DNA of 9,080 nt from an uncultured Bacteroidales bacterium. GTDB lineage: Bacteria; Bacteroidota; Bacteroidia; Bacteroidales; UBA932. Shown here piece by piece: positions 1-7,499 of the stretch. The stretch lies in contig CALADR010000015.1 in NCBI GenBank assembly GCA_937890845.1, forward strand, positions 1 to 9,080. Reading direction: 5' to 3'. How positions within the stretch are numbered: the first letter of the stretch is position 1; each line of letters starts with the position of its first letter. The notes under the pieces are model-generated. The model did no database searches. It was not told the DNA's origin and saw nothing but the letters and a program-made list of their open reading frames with translations. The translations under genes were made by a program, and so were the position numbers.

Positions 1-1245
1 CAGAAGAAATGCGTTTCCATAGTCAAAGAAGTACATTCCTTTGGCAGCAAGCCTGTTTATGGCTGCTACCTGTCTGCGGAGCGACTCTCTTACACATTTC
101 TTGAATCTTTCAGGTTCCTTTGCCATCATTTCCTGAGACTCTTCGTATGAATAGCCTACAGGATAATATCCTCCAGCCCAAGGGTTGTGGAGGGATGTCT
201 GGTCAGAGCCGAGATCTACATAGATATCTTCGTCTGCAAGCCTTTCCCACAGATCGACAATATTTCCTTGGTATGCAAGTGAGACCACTTCTTTTGCTTC
301 ACGGGCCTTGCGTATGCGCGCTATGAGTTCGTCAAGGTTTTCGTGGATTTCATCTACCCAGCCCTGCTCGTGTCTTTTCTTTGCTGCAAGAGGATTGATT
401 TCAGCGGTTACACTGATTACTCCTGATATGTTTCCGGCCTTAGGCTGTGCTCCTGACATTCCTCCGAGTCCTGCTGTCACGAACAGCATACCCTTGACTG
501 CTTCTCTGTATGGCTGTCCTGTGTTTCCGGCAGCAGCAAGCTGCTTTCTGGCGGCATTCATTACAGTGATGGTAGTGCCGTGAACGATTCCCTGAGGACC
601 TATATACATATAGGAACCGGCTGTCATCTGTCCATACTGAGATACACCCATTGCGTTGAAGCGCTCCCAATTGTCCTGACTTGAATAGTTCGGAATTACC
701 ATACCGTTGGTTACAATGACGCGCGGAGCATCTTTATGGCTTGGAAACAGTCCCAGAGGATGTCCTGAATACATGACAAGTGTCTGCTCGTCTGTCATAG
801 TCGCAAGGTATTGCATTGCAAGCCTGTATTGTGCCCAGTTCTGGAATACGGCTCCGTTTCCTCCATAAGTGATGAGCTCGTGCGGATGCTGTGCTACGCG
901 GTAATCCAGATTGTTCTGAATCATGGCCATAATGGCAGCTGCCTGGCGTGATTTTGCAGGATATTCGTCAATATGCCTTGCATACATTTCATAGTCAGGG
1001 CGGAACCGATACATGTAGATGCGGCCGTATTCCTTAAGTTCGGTTGCAAATTCTTTTGCCAATACGGCATGATGCTTCTCGGGAAAGTACCTTAGAGCAT
1101 TTTTCAGGGCAAGCGCCTTTTCCTTTTCTGTAAGGATATCCTTTCTTTTAGGAGCATGGTTTATTGCCTTGTCATATGGTTTTGGTGCAGGCAATTCTTC
1201 AGGAATGCCTTCCAATATAGCTTTTCTGAATTCTTCAGTTGTCAT
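1..1245 (-). CDS. hutU: Urocanate hydratase (urocanase), N-terminal 415 residues, cut by window edge
   Basis: Cytoplasmic NAD+-dependent enzyme that converts urocanate to 4-imidazolone-5-propanoate, the second step of histidine degradation. I translated the minus strand from ATG at 1243-1245, which gives 415 open codons to the window edge. Recognisable urocanase blocks are HELITYGGNGAVFQNW (about residues 121-137), QYGQMTAGSYMYIGPQGIVHG (203-223), the glycine-rich VTAGLGGMSGAQP (256-268, NAD contact region in known urocanases) and SDQTSLHNPWAGGYYPVGYS (347-366). The YGG block lies roughly 78 residues further in than in the Pseudomonas enzyme, so this is the long form with an N-terminal extension, as in eukaryotes and many Bacteroidota; full length should be about 660-680 residues. 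The region with the catalytic cysteine lies beyond the window. The start overlaps the ftcD stop as ATGA, so the two genes are almost certainly co-transcribed and translationally coupled. Identity is very secure. Confidence 0.96.
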   Translation of the reverse strand, partial: MTTEEFRKAILEGIPEELPAPKPYDKAINHAPKRKDILTEKEKALALKNALRYFPEKHHAVLAKEFATELKEYGRIYMYRFRPDYEMYARHIDEYPAKSRQAAAIMAMIQNNLDYRVAQHPHELITYGGNGAVFQNWAQYRLAMQYLATMTDEQTLVMYSGHPLGLFPSHKDAPRVIVTNGMVIPNYSSQDNWERFNAMGVSQYGQMTAGSYMYIGPQGIVHGTTITVMNAARKQLAAAGNTGQPYREAVKGMLFVTAGLGGMSGAQPKAGNISGVISVTAEINPLAAKKRHEQGWVDEIHENLDELIARIRKAREAKEVVSLAYQGNIVDLWERLADEDIYVDLGSDQTSLHNPWAGGYYPVGYSYEESQEMMAKEPERFKKCVRESLRRQVAAINRLAAKGMYFFDYGNAFLL

Positions 1246-2945
1246 ATCTTTTCATTTACTGTTACCAATATGTCTTTTTCAGCCTGGATTGCTTCAGCGG
1301 CAATGGTATCGGCCTCATCAAGAAGTTTTTCTGCGGTTTCCCTGTCTTTAAGACCAGCCGCATTGATACGTACATTCAGCATTGCTCCAAGAACTGCACT
1401 TCTTGCAGCAAGTGCTCCTACTCCTGCGTCAGAAACGGAATTCGGATTTCCTTGTTCTGCCATTGCCTTGAGAAGAGGAAAGGCTTTGGCGGCAGCTTTC
1501 ATTGTCTTGAGAGGAACTTGTGTGGCGTAAAGAGTCGCTTCTTCTACTGCAGCAGCCCTGGTTTCCTGCTCCTGTGGTGTACCTTTAGGAAGTCCGAAAG
1601 CAGCCATGATTTTATTGAATGCTGCTGTATCTTCATCTACCAGAGCCAGAAGTTCTTTCATTACTGTCTGGCCTTGCTCTGCATAATCGGAAAATTCTTT
1701 CCACCTGTCGTCCCATCCCGGTTTATGTGAGGAAAGGTTTGCCACCATAGTTCCGAGAGCTGCTCCCAATGCTCCCATATAGGCAGAGATTGATCCGCCG
1801 CCTGGAGCAGGTGATTCTGAGGCTGTTTCGTAAGCCAGCCCCTTGCATGTCATTCTTATAAGTCTTTCCCTTACGGCTGCCTCTTCCTCGCTTTCCATCA
1901 TATATTCAATGACTTTTTCCTTAGGGTCAAAAGGCTTGAGATCGTCAAGTCCCATTGACTTTACTGCAATCTTCAGAATTTCTTCATCTGATATACCTGT
2001 AGAGCGGCATTGCTTTTCGAGGAAATATTTTCCTGCATCAATAAGGGATTTTTTAGGCACCAGACCTACGATTTCGGTACCTGTGACTCTTACTCCGCGC
2101 TCTGCTGCTGCCCTGCATACTTCTTCAAAGGCCTTGTGCAGAGGTGTGGCATTGACGTCAGTTATGTTCATTGATACCTGTGCGATTCCGTATTCGTCAA
2201 TATACCATCCGATAGCCTTGCATCCTTTCAGAGTGCCTGGTATCATGATGGTTTTTCCGTTCTCGTCTTTCTTTATTTTTCCTGTTATAGGATTTCCCTC
2301 TCTTGCAGGACGGCCTTTTTCCCTTACGTCAAAAGCGATTGCATTTGCCCTGCGGGTAGATGTGGTGTTGAGGTTGAAGTTTACTGCAATGAGAAAATCT
2401 CTTGCACCTACATTGGTAGCACCGGAAATGGCTGTGCGTTCAGTATATTTGCCAGGGCCGAAGTCAGGAGCTTTTGCAGGGTCTTCCATTTTTTCAGGAA
2501 GTGCCTCATATTCTCCAGCGCGGCATACGGCAAGGTTTTTCCTTTCAGGTTTGAATGCTGCAGCTTCATAGCAATAGCAAGGTATTTCGAGTTCCGTATA
2601 GATGCGCTCAGCAAGTTTGCGGGCAAGTTCGGCACATTCTTCAAGTGTGACTCCTGCTACAGGAATCAGTGGCAGGACATCTGTAGCGCCTGAACGAGGA
2701 TGCGCGCCATGGTGCTGCCTCATATCTATGAGTTCACCTGCGCATCTGACACCGTTGAATGCTGCTTCCACGACATCTTCCGGAGCACCGGTAAATGTAA
2801 CGACAGTTCTGTTGGTAGCTTCACCAGGATCGACATTCAGGATTTTCACTCCTCCTGACTTTCCGATTGAACTTACGATTTTGTCAATGATTGCGTGGTC
2901 TCGTCCTTCGCTGAAATTTGGGACGCATTCTATGATTTTTTCCAT
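1242..2945 (-). CDS. ftcD: Bifunctional glutamate formimidoyltransferase / formimidoyltetrahydrofolate cyclodeaminase
   Basis: A 567-residue cytoplasmic fusion enzyme of histidine degradation. The N-terminal half (about 1-330) moves the formimino group from formiminoglutamate to tetrahydrofolate, giving glutamate. The C-terminal half (about 360-565) deaminates formimino-THF to 5,10-methenyl-THF and ammonia. The transferase begins MEKIIECVPNFSEGRD and carries HHGAHPRSGATDV with His82, at the same number as the catalytic histidine of mammalian FTCD. The cyclodeaminase shows TASESPAPGGGSISAYMGAL (about 375-394), the acidic stretch LVDEDTAAFN (435-444) and NPNSVSDAGVGA (500-511). Length matches the fused family, close to the 541-residue mammalian protein. 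The start follows an AT-rich leader without a Shine-Dalgarno sequence, normal for this phylum. It is the first visible gene of a leftward operon with hutU, and is divergent from the antiporter gene across 237 bp. No convincing promoter was found for it. Confidence 0.96.
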   Translation of the reverse strand: MEKIIECVPNFSEGRDHAIIDKIVSSIGKSGGVKILNVDPGEATNRTVVTFTGAPEDVVEAAFNGVRCAGELIDMRQHHGAHPRSGATDVLPLIPVAGVTLEECAELARKLAERIYTELEIPCYCYEAAAFKPERKNLAVCRAGEYEALPEKMEDPAKAPDFGPGKYTERTAISGATNVGARDFLIAVNFNLNTTSTRRANAIAFDVREKGRPAREGNPITGKIKKDENGKTIMIPGTLKGCKAIGWYIDEYGIAQVSMNITDVNATPLHKAFEEVCRAAAERGVRVTGTEIVGLVPKKSLIDAGKYFLEKQCRSTGISDEEILKIAVKSMGLDDLKPFDPKEKVIEYMMESEEEAAVRERLIRMTCKGLAYETASESPAPGGGSISAYMGALGAALGTMVANLSSHKPGWDDRWKEFSDYAEQGQTVMKELLALVDEDTAAFNKIMAAFGLPKGTPQEQETRAAAVEEATLYATQVPLKTMKAAAKAFPLLKAMAEQGNPNSVSDAGVGALAARSAVLGAMLNVRINAAGLKDRETAEKLLDEADTIAAEAIQAEKDILVTVNEKI

Positions 2946-3121
2946 TGTGTTATAATAATTGTGTATATGTTAGTCTTTGTTGGGAAGAAGCTTTAAAATT
3001 TGTTATTATAAATCTAAAACAACTTCTGAATATTCCTGTTTTTGTGGAATAGCCGTTAAAATTAGTAATTTTTTGTTCTTTCCAAAAATCGGAGCCAATA
3101 ATTATGAAAATATATTGTCGT

Positions 3122-3152
3122 TTTGCAGATAAAATATTTTTCCGTATTTTTG
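3122..3152 (+). promoter_or_regulatory. Bacteroidota primary-sigma promoter for the antiporter gene
   Basis: A TTTG box at 3122-3125 is followed after exactly 19 bases by TATTTTTG at 3145-3152, which fits the Bacteroides -33/-7 consensus TTTG-N19-TAnnTTTG at every fixed position. Transcription should start near 3158-3160, leaving a 5' leader of roughly 25 nt before the ATG at 3183. The match is seen directly; promoter activity is inferred. Confidence 0.75.
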
Positions 3153-3182
3153 CGCCCTTAATATGTAATCCATTATCACACA

Positions 3183-4373
3183 ATGAAAAAAGTTCTAGCA
3201 TTTTCAATTTTCCTGATTCTTGGCCTGACAGTTTCACAGATTCTTCCGCAGATGTTGGGCGGAGAAACGGCCGGTACTGTAAAGTATTTTACTGACACTC
3301 TTCTCTATGTATGTCTTGCTTTTATTATGATAAATGTCGGCAGGGAGTTCGATATTGACAAGACGAGATGGAAATCTTATGCTCAGGACTATTTCATAGC
3401 AATGGCTACAGCTGCCATGCCGTGGCTTCTGATAGCTCTTTATTATATTTTCGTGCTTATGCCGCCTTCTCTGTGGGGAAGTTGGGATGCGTGGAAAGAA
3501 AATCTTCTTTTGAGCCGGTTTGCAGCCCCTACTTCTGCAGGTATATTGTTTACAATGCTTGCAGCTCTCAAATTGAAGTCCAGCTGGATGTATAAGAAAA
3601 TCCAGGTTCTTGCTATTTTTGATGATCTTGATACCATTCTGCTGATGATTCCTCTTCAGATTCTTATGATGGGACTTAAATGGCAGATGTTCGTAGTTGT
3701 AGCCATTGTAATGATTCTTCTTGTTTTCGGATGGAAGAAGCTGGGTTCGTATAAAATGCGTCAGGACTGGAAGTCCATATTACTTTATTCTGTTCTTGTT
3801 TTCGGAATAACTCAGGTAGTATATTATGGTTCCAAATATCTTTACGGCGAGCAGGAAAGTATACATATAGAGGTTCTGCTTCCTGCATTTATTCTCGGTA
3901 TGGTGATGAAACACAAACATATCGAGTCTAAAACCGAGTATAATGTAGCAACGGCCGTATCATTTTTCTTTATGTTTCTTGTGGGAGTAAGCATGCCTCA
4001 GTTCATAGGACTTGACATGAATGCAGATACTTCTTCTGCAGGTTCTCTTACAGGGGCGCAGCCTATGATGTCATGGGGTATGATAGCTCTTCATGTTCTG
4101 GCAGTTTCCGCCCTTTCAAACATCGGCAAACTTATGCCGTTGTTTTTCTACAGAGACAGGAAGTTCAGCGAGCGTCTGGCTCTTTCCATCGGAATGTTTA
4201 CCAGAGGAGAGGTAGGAGCCGGCGTGATTTTCATAGCGCTCGGTTATCATCTTGGAGGTCCGGCACTTCTTATTTCCGTGCTTACAATAGTACTTAATCT
4301 TATCCTTACAGGAGGATTTGTTATGTGGGTGAAGCATCTTGCCCTCAAGACATATACCCAGGATGCAGAATAG
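3183..4373 (+). CDS. Cation:proton antiporter (CPA superfamily, membrane domain only)
   Basis: A 396-residue inner-membrane protein with about 11-13 hydrophobic segments along its whole length and no cytosolic TrkA-N/TrkA-C regulatory domain. It probably exchanges Na+ or K+ for protons. Three signatures support this. RFAAPTSAGILF (112-123) fits the unwound helix of the CPA core. FDDLDTILL (146-154) has adjacent Asp147-Asp148, the ion-binding pair seen in electrogenic antiporters such as NapA and NhaA. MFTRGEVGAGVIF (338-350) resembles the RGE motif of CPA2-type exchangers. The N-terminus MKKVLAFSIFLILGL is the first membrane helix rather than a cleaved signal. The gene has its own promoter, is divergent from the hut operon, and is followed by a terminator-like hairpin, so it appears monocistronic. 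Ion specificity cannot be read from sequence. The family call is secure; the CPA2 placement is moderately so. Confidence 0.85.
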   Translation: MKKVLAFSIFLILGLTVSQILPQMLGGETAGTVKYFTDTLLYVCLAFIMINVGREFDIDKTRWKSYAQDYFIAMATAAMPWLLIALYYIFVLMPPSLWGSWDAWKENLLLSRFAAPTSAGILFTMLAALKLKSSWMYKKIQVLAIFDDLDTILLMIPLQILMMGLKWQMFVVVAIVMILLVFGWKKLGSYKMRQDWKSILLYSVLVFGITQVVYYGSKYLYGEQESIHIEVLLPAFILGMVMKHKHIESKTEYNVATAVSFFFMFLVGVSMPQFIGLDMNADTSSAGSLTGAQPMMSWGMIALHVLAVSALSNIGKLMPLFFYRDRKFSERLALSIGMFTRGEVGAGVIFIALGYHLGGPALLISVLTIVLNLILTGGFVMWVKHLALKTYTQDAE

Positions 4374-4492
4374 TCTCTTGTGATTATATGTGCCATAGGT
4401 GCAGATTTCTTAAAGTGTCAGAGATGATTTGAGAGTGTTGTCATGAACTTGCTGAAGTGAGATCTGCTTATTGGTTTTGTCTATAAGTATAT

Positions 4493-4534
4493 TGTCTTTA
4501 TCTGTTGTAATTGACGGATAAAGACATTATTTTT
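4493..4534 (+). terminator. Hairpin with T-rich tail after the antiporter gene
   Basis: TGTCTTTATC (4493-4502) is the exact reverse complement of GATAAAGACA (4517-4526). The stem can extend inward by five further pairs, three of them G-T wobbles, leaving a 4-base TAAT loop. It is followed by TTATTTTT. The shape is that of an intrinsic terminator, though the stem is AT-rich and lies about 120 bases after the stop codon. The perfect dyad could instead be an operator, because it overlaps the candidate maeB promoter. Confidence 0.55.
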
Positions 4535-4535
4535 G
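4504..4535 (+). promoter_or_regulatory. Candidate promoter for maeB
   Basis: TATTTTTG at 4528-4535 matches the Bacteroidota -7 box TAnnTTTG exactly. The upstream box is weak: GTTG at 4504-4507 with a 20-base spacer, or TTGT at 4505-4508 with 19. Start of transcription would fall near 4541, giving a leader of about 65 nt. The -7 box is the T-rich tail of the preceding hairpin, so one of the two readings may be coincidental. Confidence 0.45.
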
Positions 4536-4536
4536 T

Positions 4537-4565
4537 AAGGAACGGTCCATATCAGGACTTGCCTT
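4537..4565 (+). other. Imperfect stem-loop at the start of the maeB leader
   Basis: AAGG (4537-4540) pairs with CCTT (4562-4565) and GTCC (4545-4548) pairs with GGAC (4555-4558), around a 6-base ATATCA loop with a small internal loop. It lies at or just after the predicted transcription start. It may affect leader stability or may be chance. No known riboswitch is recognised here. Confidence 0.25.
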
Positions 4566-4605
4566 AATAAGATAATTTACACCATTTTGAAACTTAATTT
4601 AGGTT

Positions 4606-6879
4606 ATGGAAAAAAGCAAAGCATTGAAATATCATGAGGATGGCCGGCCTGGAAAAATCGAGGTCATTCCTACCAAGCCATATAGTACACAGCAGGACCT
4701 TTCTCTGGCATATTCTCCCGGAGTGGCCGAGCCTTGTCTTGAAATAGAGAAAAACCCTTCTGATTCCTACCGCTATACAGCAAAAAGCAATCTTGTAGCT
4801 GTTATATCAAACGGTACTGCAGTTCTCGGTCTAGGTAATATAGGAGCTTTGGCCGGCAAGCCGGTTATGGAAGGCAAGGGACTGCTTTTTAAAATATTCG
4901 CAGATATAGACGTATTTGATATTGAGGTAAATACGGAAAATATTGATGAGTTTGTCAATACAGTCAAGATGATTTCTCCGACTTTCGGAGGTATCAACCT
5001 TGAGGACATTAAGGCTCCGGAGTGTTTTGAAATAGAGAGGCGTTTGAAAGAGGAATTGGATATCCCTGTTATGCACGATGACCAGCACGGGACGGCTATC
5101 ATTTCAGGAGCAGGACTTCTTAATGCATTGGAAATTATCGGGAAGGATATTGCAAACGTGAAGGTTGTAGTGAATGGCGCCGGAGCGGCAGCCATTTCAT
5201 GTGCCAGGTTCTACTGCAGTCTGGGTGTCAGGAAGGAGAATGTCATTATGTGTGACAGTAAAGGTGTCATATATGAAGGACGAGGCGGTCTGACTGCAGA
5301 GAAGCAGGAATTTGCATCTCAGACAGAAGCCCGTACTCTTGATGAGGCATTGAAAGGTGCTGATGTATTCCTCGGACTTTCCGTTGCTGATATACTGACA
5401 GAAGAAATGATTCAGAGTATGGCTTCGGATCCGATTGTATTTGCACTGGCCAACCCGAATCCGGAGATATCATATGAAAAGGCAATGCATTCACGTCCGG
5501 ATATCATCTTTGCTACAGGACGCTCCGATTATCCGAATCAGATTAACAATGTCCTTGGCTTCCCTTATATTTTCCGTGGAGCACTTGATGTACAGGCTAC
5601 GGCGATCAATGAGGAAATGAAGCTTGCCGCTGCTCATGCAATAGCCGAACTTACCAAACAGCCTGTACCTGAGAGTGTGAAGATGGCATATCATGATTCC
5701 GCTATATCTTTTGGCCGTGATTATATCATACCGAAGGCATTGGACAATCGTCTTATAGCTTTTGTCGCACCTGCTGTAGCAATGGCTGCAGTCGAATCAG
5801 GAGTGGCAAGAAAGACTATTGGTGATTGGGATGCATACAGCGAGGATTTGCTCAAGAGGGTTACAAAAGATAACGGTCTTATGCGTCTTATGACCCACAA
5901 GGCCAAGGCACATCCAAAGAGGGTGGTATTTGCCGAAGGGGTCAACATGCAGGTGCTCCAGGCTGCTCAGGAGTTGAGTGCAGAAAAGATAGCCTATCCT
6001 ATTCTGGTTGGAGATACTGCTGATATTCAGTCCAAAATAGAAAAGAACAAGTTGGTTATTGAAGGTCTGAAAATATTTGATCCGTCAAAGGAAACATCAA
6101 AGGTCAGGAAATATACTGAGTCGTATTACAAGAAAATGCAAAGGGCCGGTGTTTCACGCAGTAAAGCTGAACTTAAAATGAAGGACCTTGATTATATCGC
6201 CCTTATGATGCTGGAAGAAGGTGACGCAGATGGTTTTATTTCAGGAGTAGGAACGCCTTATAAGGAAGTTTTTGACAAGGCAAAAGAGGTGATAGGACTT
6301 CAGCCGTGCTGCAAATATGCGGCAGGTATGCATATAGTTTCCACCAAAAAAGGAACATATTTTCTTTCTGATACGACAGTAAACAGTCATCCTTCAGCAG
6401 AAACCCTTGAATATGTTACTGTACTTACTCATGATGCTGTAAAGAGTTTCGATGTAGAACCAGTAATAGCTATGGCATCTTACTCTAATTTCGGCGAATA
6501 CCGTCTTGGCAGTCCGGCGCAGATCCAGGAGTGTGTGACACAGCTTCATGACAAGTATCCTGAGATCATTGTTGATGGTGAGATGCATGTTTCAATGGCT
6601 TTCAACAAGCAGATGCGTATGAAGGAGTTCCCATTCTCGGTTCTGGGAGACAGGGATGTCAATACTATTATTTTTCCTAATCTCAGTTCAGGCAGTGTCG
6701 GCTTAGGTATCCTTCAGGAACTCGGAGCACAGGAAATTATAGGTCCAGTTCTTTTAGGTATGAACAAGCCTGTGCATATTCTTCAGATGGGCAGCAAGGT
6801 ACGGGATATTGTCCATATGGCTACTTTGGCAGTGTCTGATGCACAGAAACAGCGTCGGGATATGTGCCGGATAGGATAG
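4606..6879 (+). CDS. maeB: Malic enzyme with C-terminal phosphotransacetylase-like domain (MaeB type)
   Basis: A 757-residue cytoplasmic enzyme that oxidatively decarboxylates malate to pyruvate, usually with NADP+ in this family, supplying reducing power and linking the C4 acids to pyruvate. The malic enzyme part spans about 1-425. SLAYSPGVAEPC contains Tyr36 and GKPVMEGKGLLFK contains Lys91, spaced like the catalytic Tyr39/Lys94 pair of E. coli MaeB. Glu133-Asp134 in NLEDIKAP and Asp159 in MHDDQHGTA are the expected metal ligands, and VVVNGAGAAAISCAR (187-201) is the nucleotide-binding loop. The phosphotransacetylase-like part spans about 430-755, with GVGTPYKEV (547-555) and MASYSNFGEYRLGSP (623-637). 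In characterised MaeB proteins this domain is regulatory, responding to acetyl-CoA, rather than an active transferase. Length matches the family. The gene stands alone, with a candidate promoter upstream and a strong terminator downstream. NADP over NAD preference is assumed from the family. Confidence 0.95.
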   Translation: MEKSKALKYHEDGRPGKIEVIPTKPYSTQQDLSLAYSPGVAEPCLEIEKNPSDSYRYTAKSNLVAVISNGTAVLGLGNIGALAGKPVMEGKGLLFKIFADIDVFDIEVNTENIDEFVNTVKMISPTFGGINLEDIKAPECFEIERRLKEELDIPVMHDDQHGTAIISGAGLLNALEIIGKDIANVKVVVNGAGAAAISCARFYCSLGVRKENVIMCDSKGVIYEGRGGLTAEKQEFASQTEARTLDEALKGADVFLGLSVADILTEEMIQSMASDPIVFALANPNPEISYEKAMHSRPDIIFATGRSDYPNQINNVLGFPYIFRGALDVQATAINEEMKLAAAHAIAELTKQPVPESVKMAYHDSAISFGRDYIIPKALDNRLIAFVAPAVAMAAVESGVARKTIGDWDAYSEDLLKRVTKDNGLMRLMTHKAKAHPKRVVFAEGVNMQVLQAAQELSAEKIAYPILVGDTADIQSKIEKNKLVIEGLKIFDPSKETSKVRKYTESYYKKMQRAGVSRSKAELKMKDLDYIALMMLEEGDADGFISGVGTPYKEVFDKAKEVIGLQPCCKYAAGMHIVSTKKGTYFLSDTTVNSHPSAETLEYVTVLTHDAVKSFDVEPVIAMASYSNFGEYRLGSPAQIQECVTQLHDKYPEIIVDGEMHVSMAFNKQMRMKEFPFSVLGDRDVNTIIFPNLSSGSVGLGILQELGAQEIIGPVLLGMNKPVHILQMGSKVRDIVHMATLAVSDAQKQRRDMCRIG

Positions 6880-6898
6880 TGTACTTTGGCGGATGATT

Positions 6899-6927
6899 AC
6901 GGGGTTACGTCGAGCAGCCCCGTTTTT
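6899..6927 (+). terminator. Intrinsic terminator of maeB
   Basis: ACGGGG (6899-6904) pairs with CCCCGT (6918-6923) around a 13-base loop and is followed by a T run through 6927. It starts 19 bases after the maeB stop codon. This is a classic G+C stem plus T-tract. Confidence 0.85.
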
Positions 6928-7034
6928 CCTGCTTCAGCGGGGCACTTCTTCCTGCAAAACGTGTATCCTTTAGGTCTGTTTTCTGTGACTTTTTGAAAAA
7001 TACTTCATAGAATTTATAATGACAAAAATTTAAA

Positions 7035-7285
7035 CAGCTTCTCTATCTTGCGACATTAATATATGTTGTCCATGTAGGCATACAGGATGACTTTCAGCAT
7101 CATCTTCGGATGGTACGGACTGCGAACATGTTCCTTGTAGAGTTTGTGAAACCCGTCCATATCCAATGACTCGACCAGTGTATCAACAATACGGACGGGG
7201 TCATTGTCCGCTATGTCCTCATCAATTCTTTGAGGAAAAGCATCGTTTGGTTGTAATTGTAATCCTTAAAAGGTATCTTTGCTAT
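7035..7285 (-). pseudogene. Decayed N-terminal fragment of an IS1182-like (DUF772) transposase
   Basis: Read on the minus strand, the frame from 7285 gives AKIPFKDYNYNQTMLF. One frame over it continues FPQRIDEDIADNDPVRIVD, then SPYHPKMMLKVILYAYMDNI and, past a stop, CRKIEKL. This is the N-terminal DUF772-type region of IS1182-like transposases, which typically reads YHPKMMLKV..YAY..NIYSCRKIE. Three lesions are visible. The expected start before AKIP is ATA (7283-7285), apparently a mutated ATG. A single-base shift lies near 7240. TAA at 7056-7058 replaces the serine codon of NIYSCRK. Similarity ends after EKL near 7035, so most of the catalytic DDE region is gone. No terminal inverted repeats or target duplication were recognised. 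The fragment is inactive. Family assignment is from motif memory, not a database search. Confidence 0.75.
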
Positions 7286-7329
7286 AACTAATTGAGTTAC
7301 TTATAGATATTAAATCTTTAGGAAAAATC

Positions 7330-7362
7330 AAAGCCCGCACTTGTGAAAGTTCGGGCTTTTTT
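7330..7362. terminator. Orphan hairpin terminator between the IS remnant and the protease gene
   Basis: AAAGCCCG (7330-7337) pairs with CGGGCTTT (7352-7359). Inside it ACTT (7339-7342) pairs with AAGT (7347-7350) after one C/T mismatch, leaving a GTGA loop. T-rich sequence follows on the plus strand, and the flank 5' of the stem is A-rich (GGAAAAATC), so it could work in both directions. No intact gene on either strand feeds into it, which suggests the gene it once served has been lost. Confidence 0.7.
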
Positions 7363-7412
7363 AACTTTTTTGTGGGGACGGAAAAGGCTGTGCCTATATT
7401 TTGACACATCTT

Positions 7413-7444
7413 CTTGGAATTTATTATTATTATTACTATATTTG
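7413..7444 (+). promoter_or_regulatory. Candidate promoter upstream of the C10 protease gene
   Basis: TATATTTG at 7437-7444 matches the Bacteroidota -7 consensus TAnnTTTG. The upstream box is only partial: CTTG at 7413-7416 with a 20-base spacer. Transcription would begin near 7450, leaving about 205 nt of leader before the protease start at 7657. That leader contains the broken small ORF. Confidence 0.45.
7421..7435 (+). repeat. (TTA)5 trinucleotide repeat
   Basis: Five uninterrupted TTA units. They lie within the spacer of the candidate promoter whose -7 box begins at 7437, so a change in copy number would change the promoter spacing. Confidence 0.8.
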
Positions 7445-7499
7445 AGAAAGTTGCTTTCGGTCTCATTTTTCATAAATCTTACTACAGCCGGAAACAAGA

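Noticed and set aside
1843..2571. Long plus-strand open frame of 242 codons opposite ftcD
   Set aside because: It is antisense to a confidently identified enzyme gene and its translation shows no recognisable domain; a shadow of ftcD codon bias.
3009..3016. TAGATTTA on the minus strand as a promoter -7 box for ftcD
   Set aside because: It differs from TAnnTTTG at the last base and no TTTG lies at the right distance upstream, so support is too weak to list.
4401..4467. GCAGAT/ATCTGC inverted repeat between the antiporter gene and the terminator-like hairpin
   Set aside because: Only six clean pairs separated by more than 50 bases in AT-rich intergenic DNA; likely chance.
4773..5195. Minus-strand open frame of 140 codons opposite maeB
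   Set aside because: Fully inside maeB on the opposite strand with low-complexity Ser/Pro/Ala-rich translation; no support as a gene.
6928..7034. Search for a small gene, RNA or insertion-sequence end in this segment
   Set aside because: No convincing reading frame, strong hairpin, or inverted repeat was seen beyond the preceding terminator.
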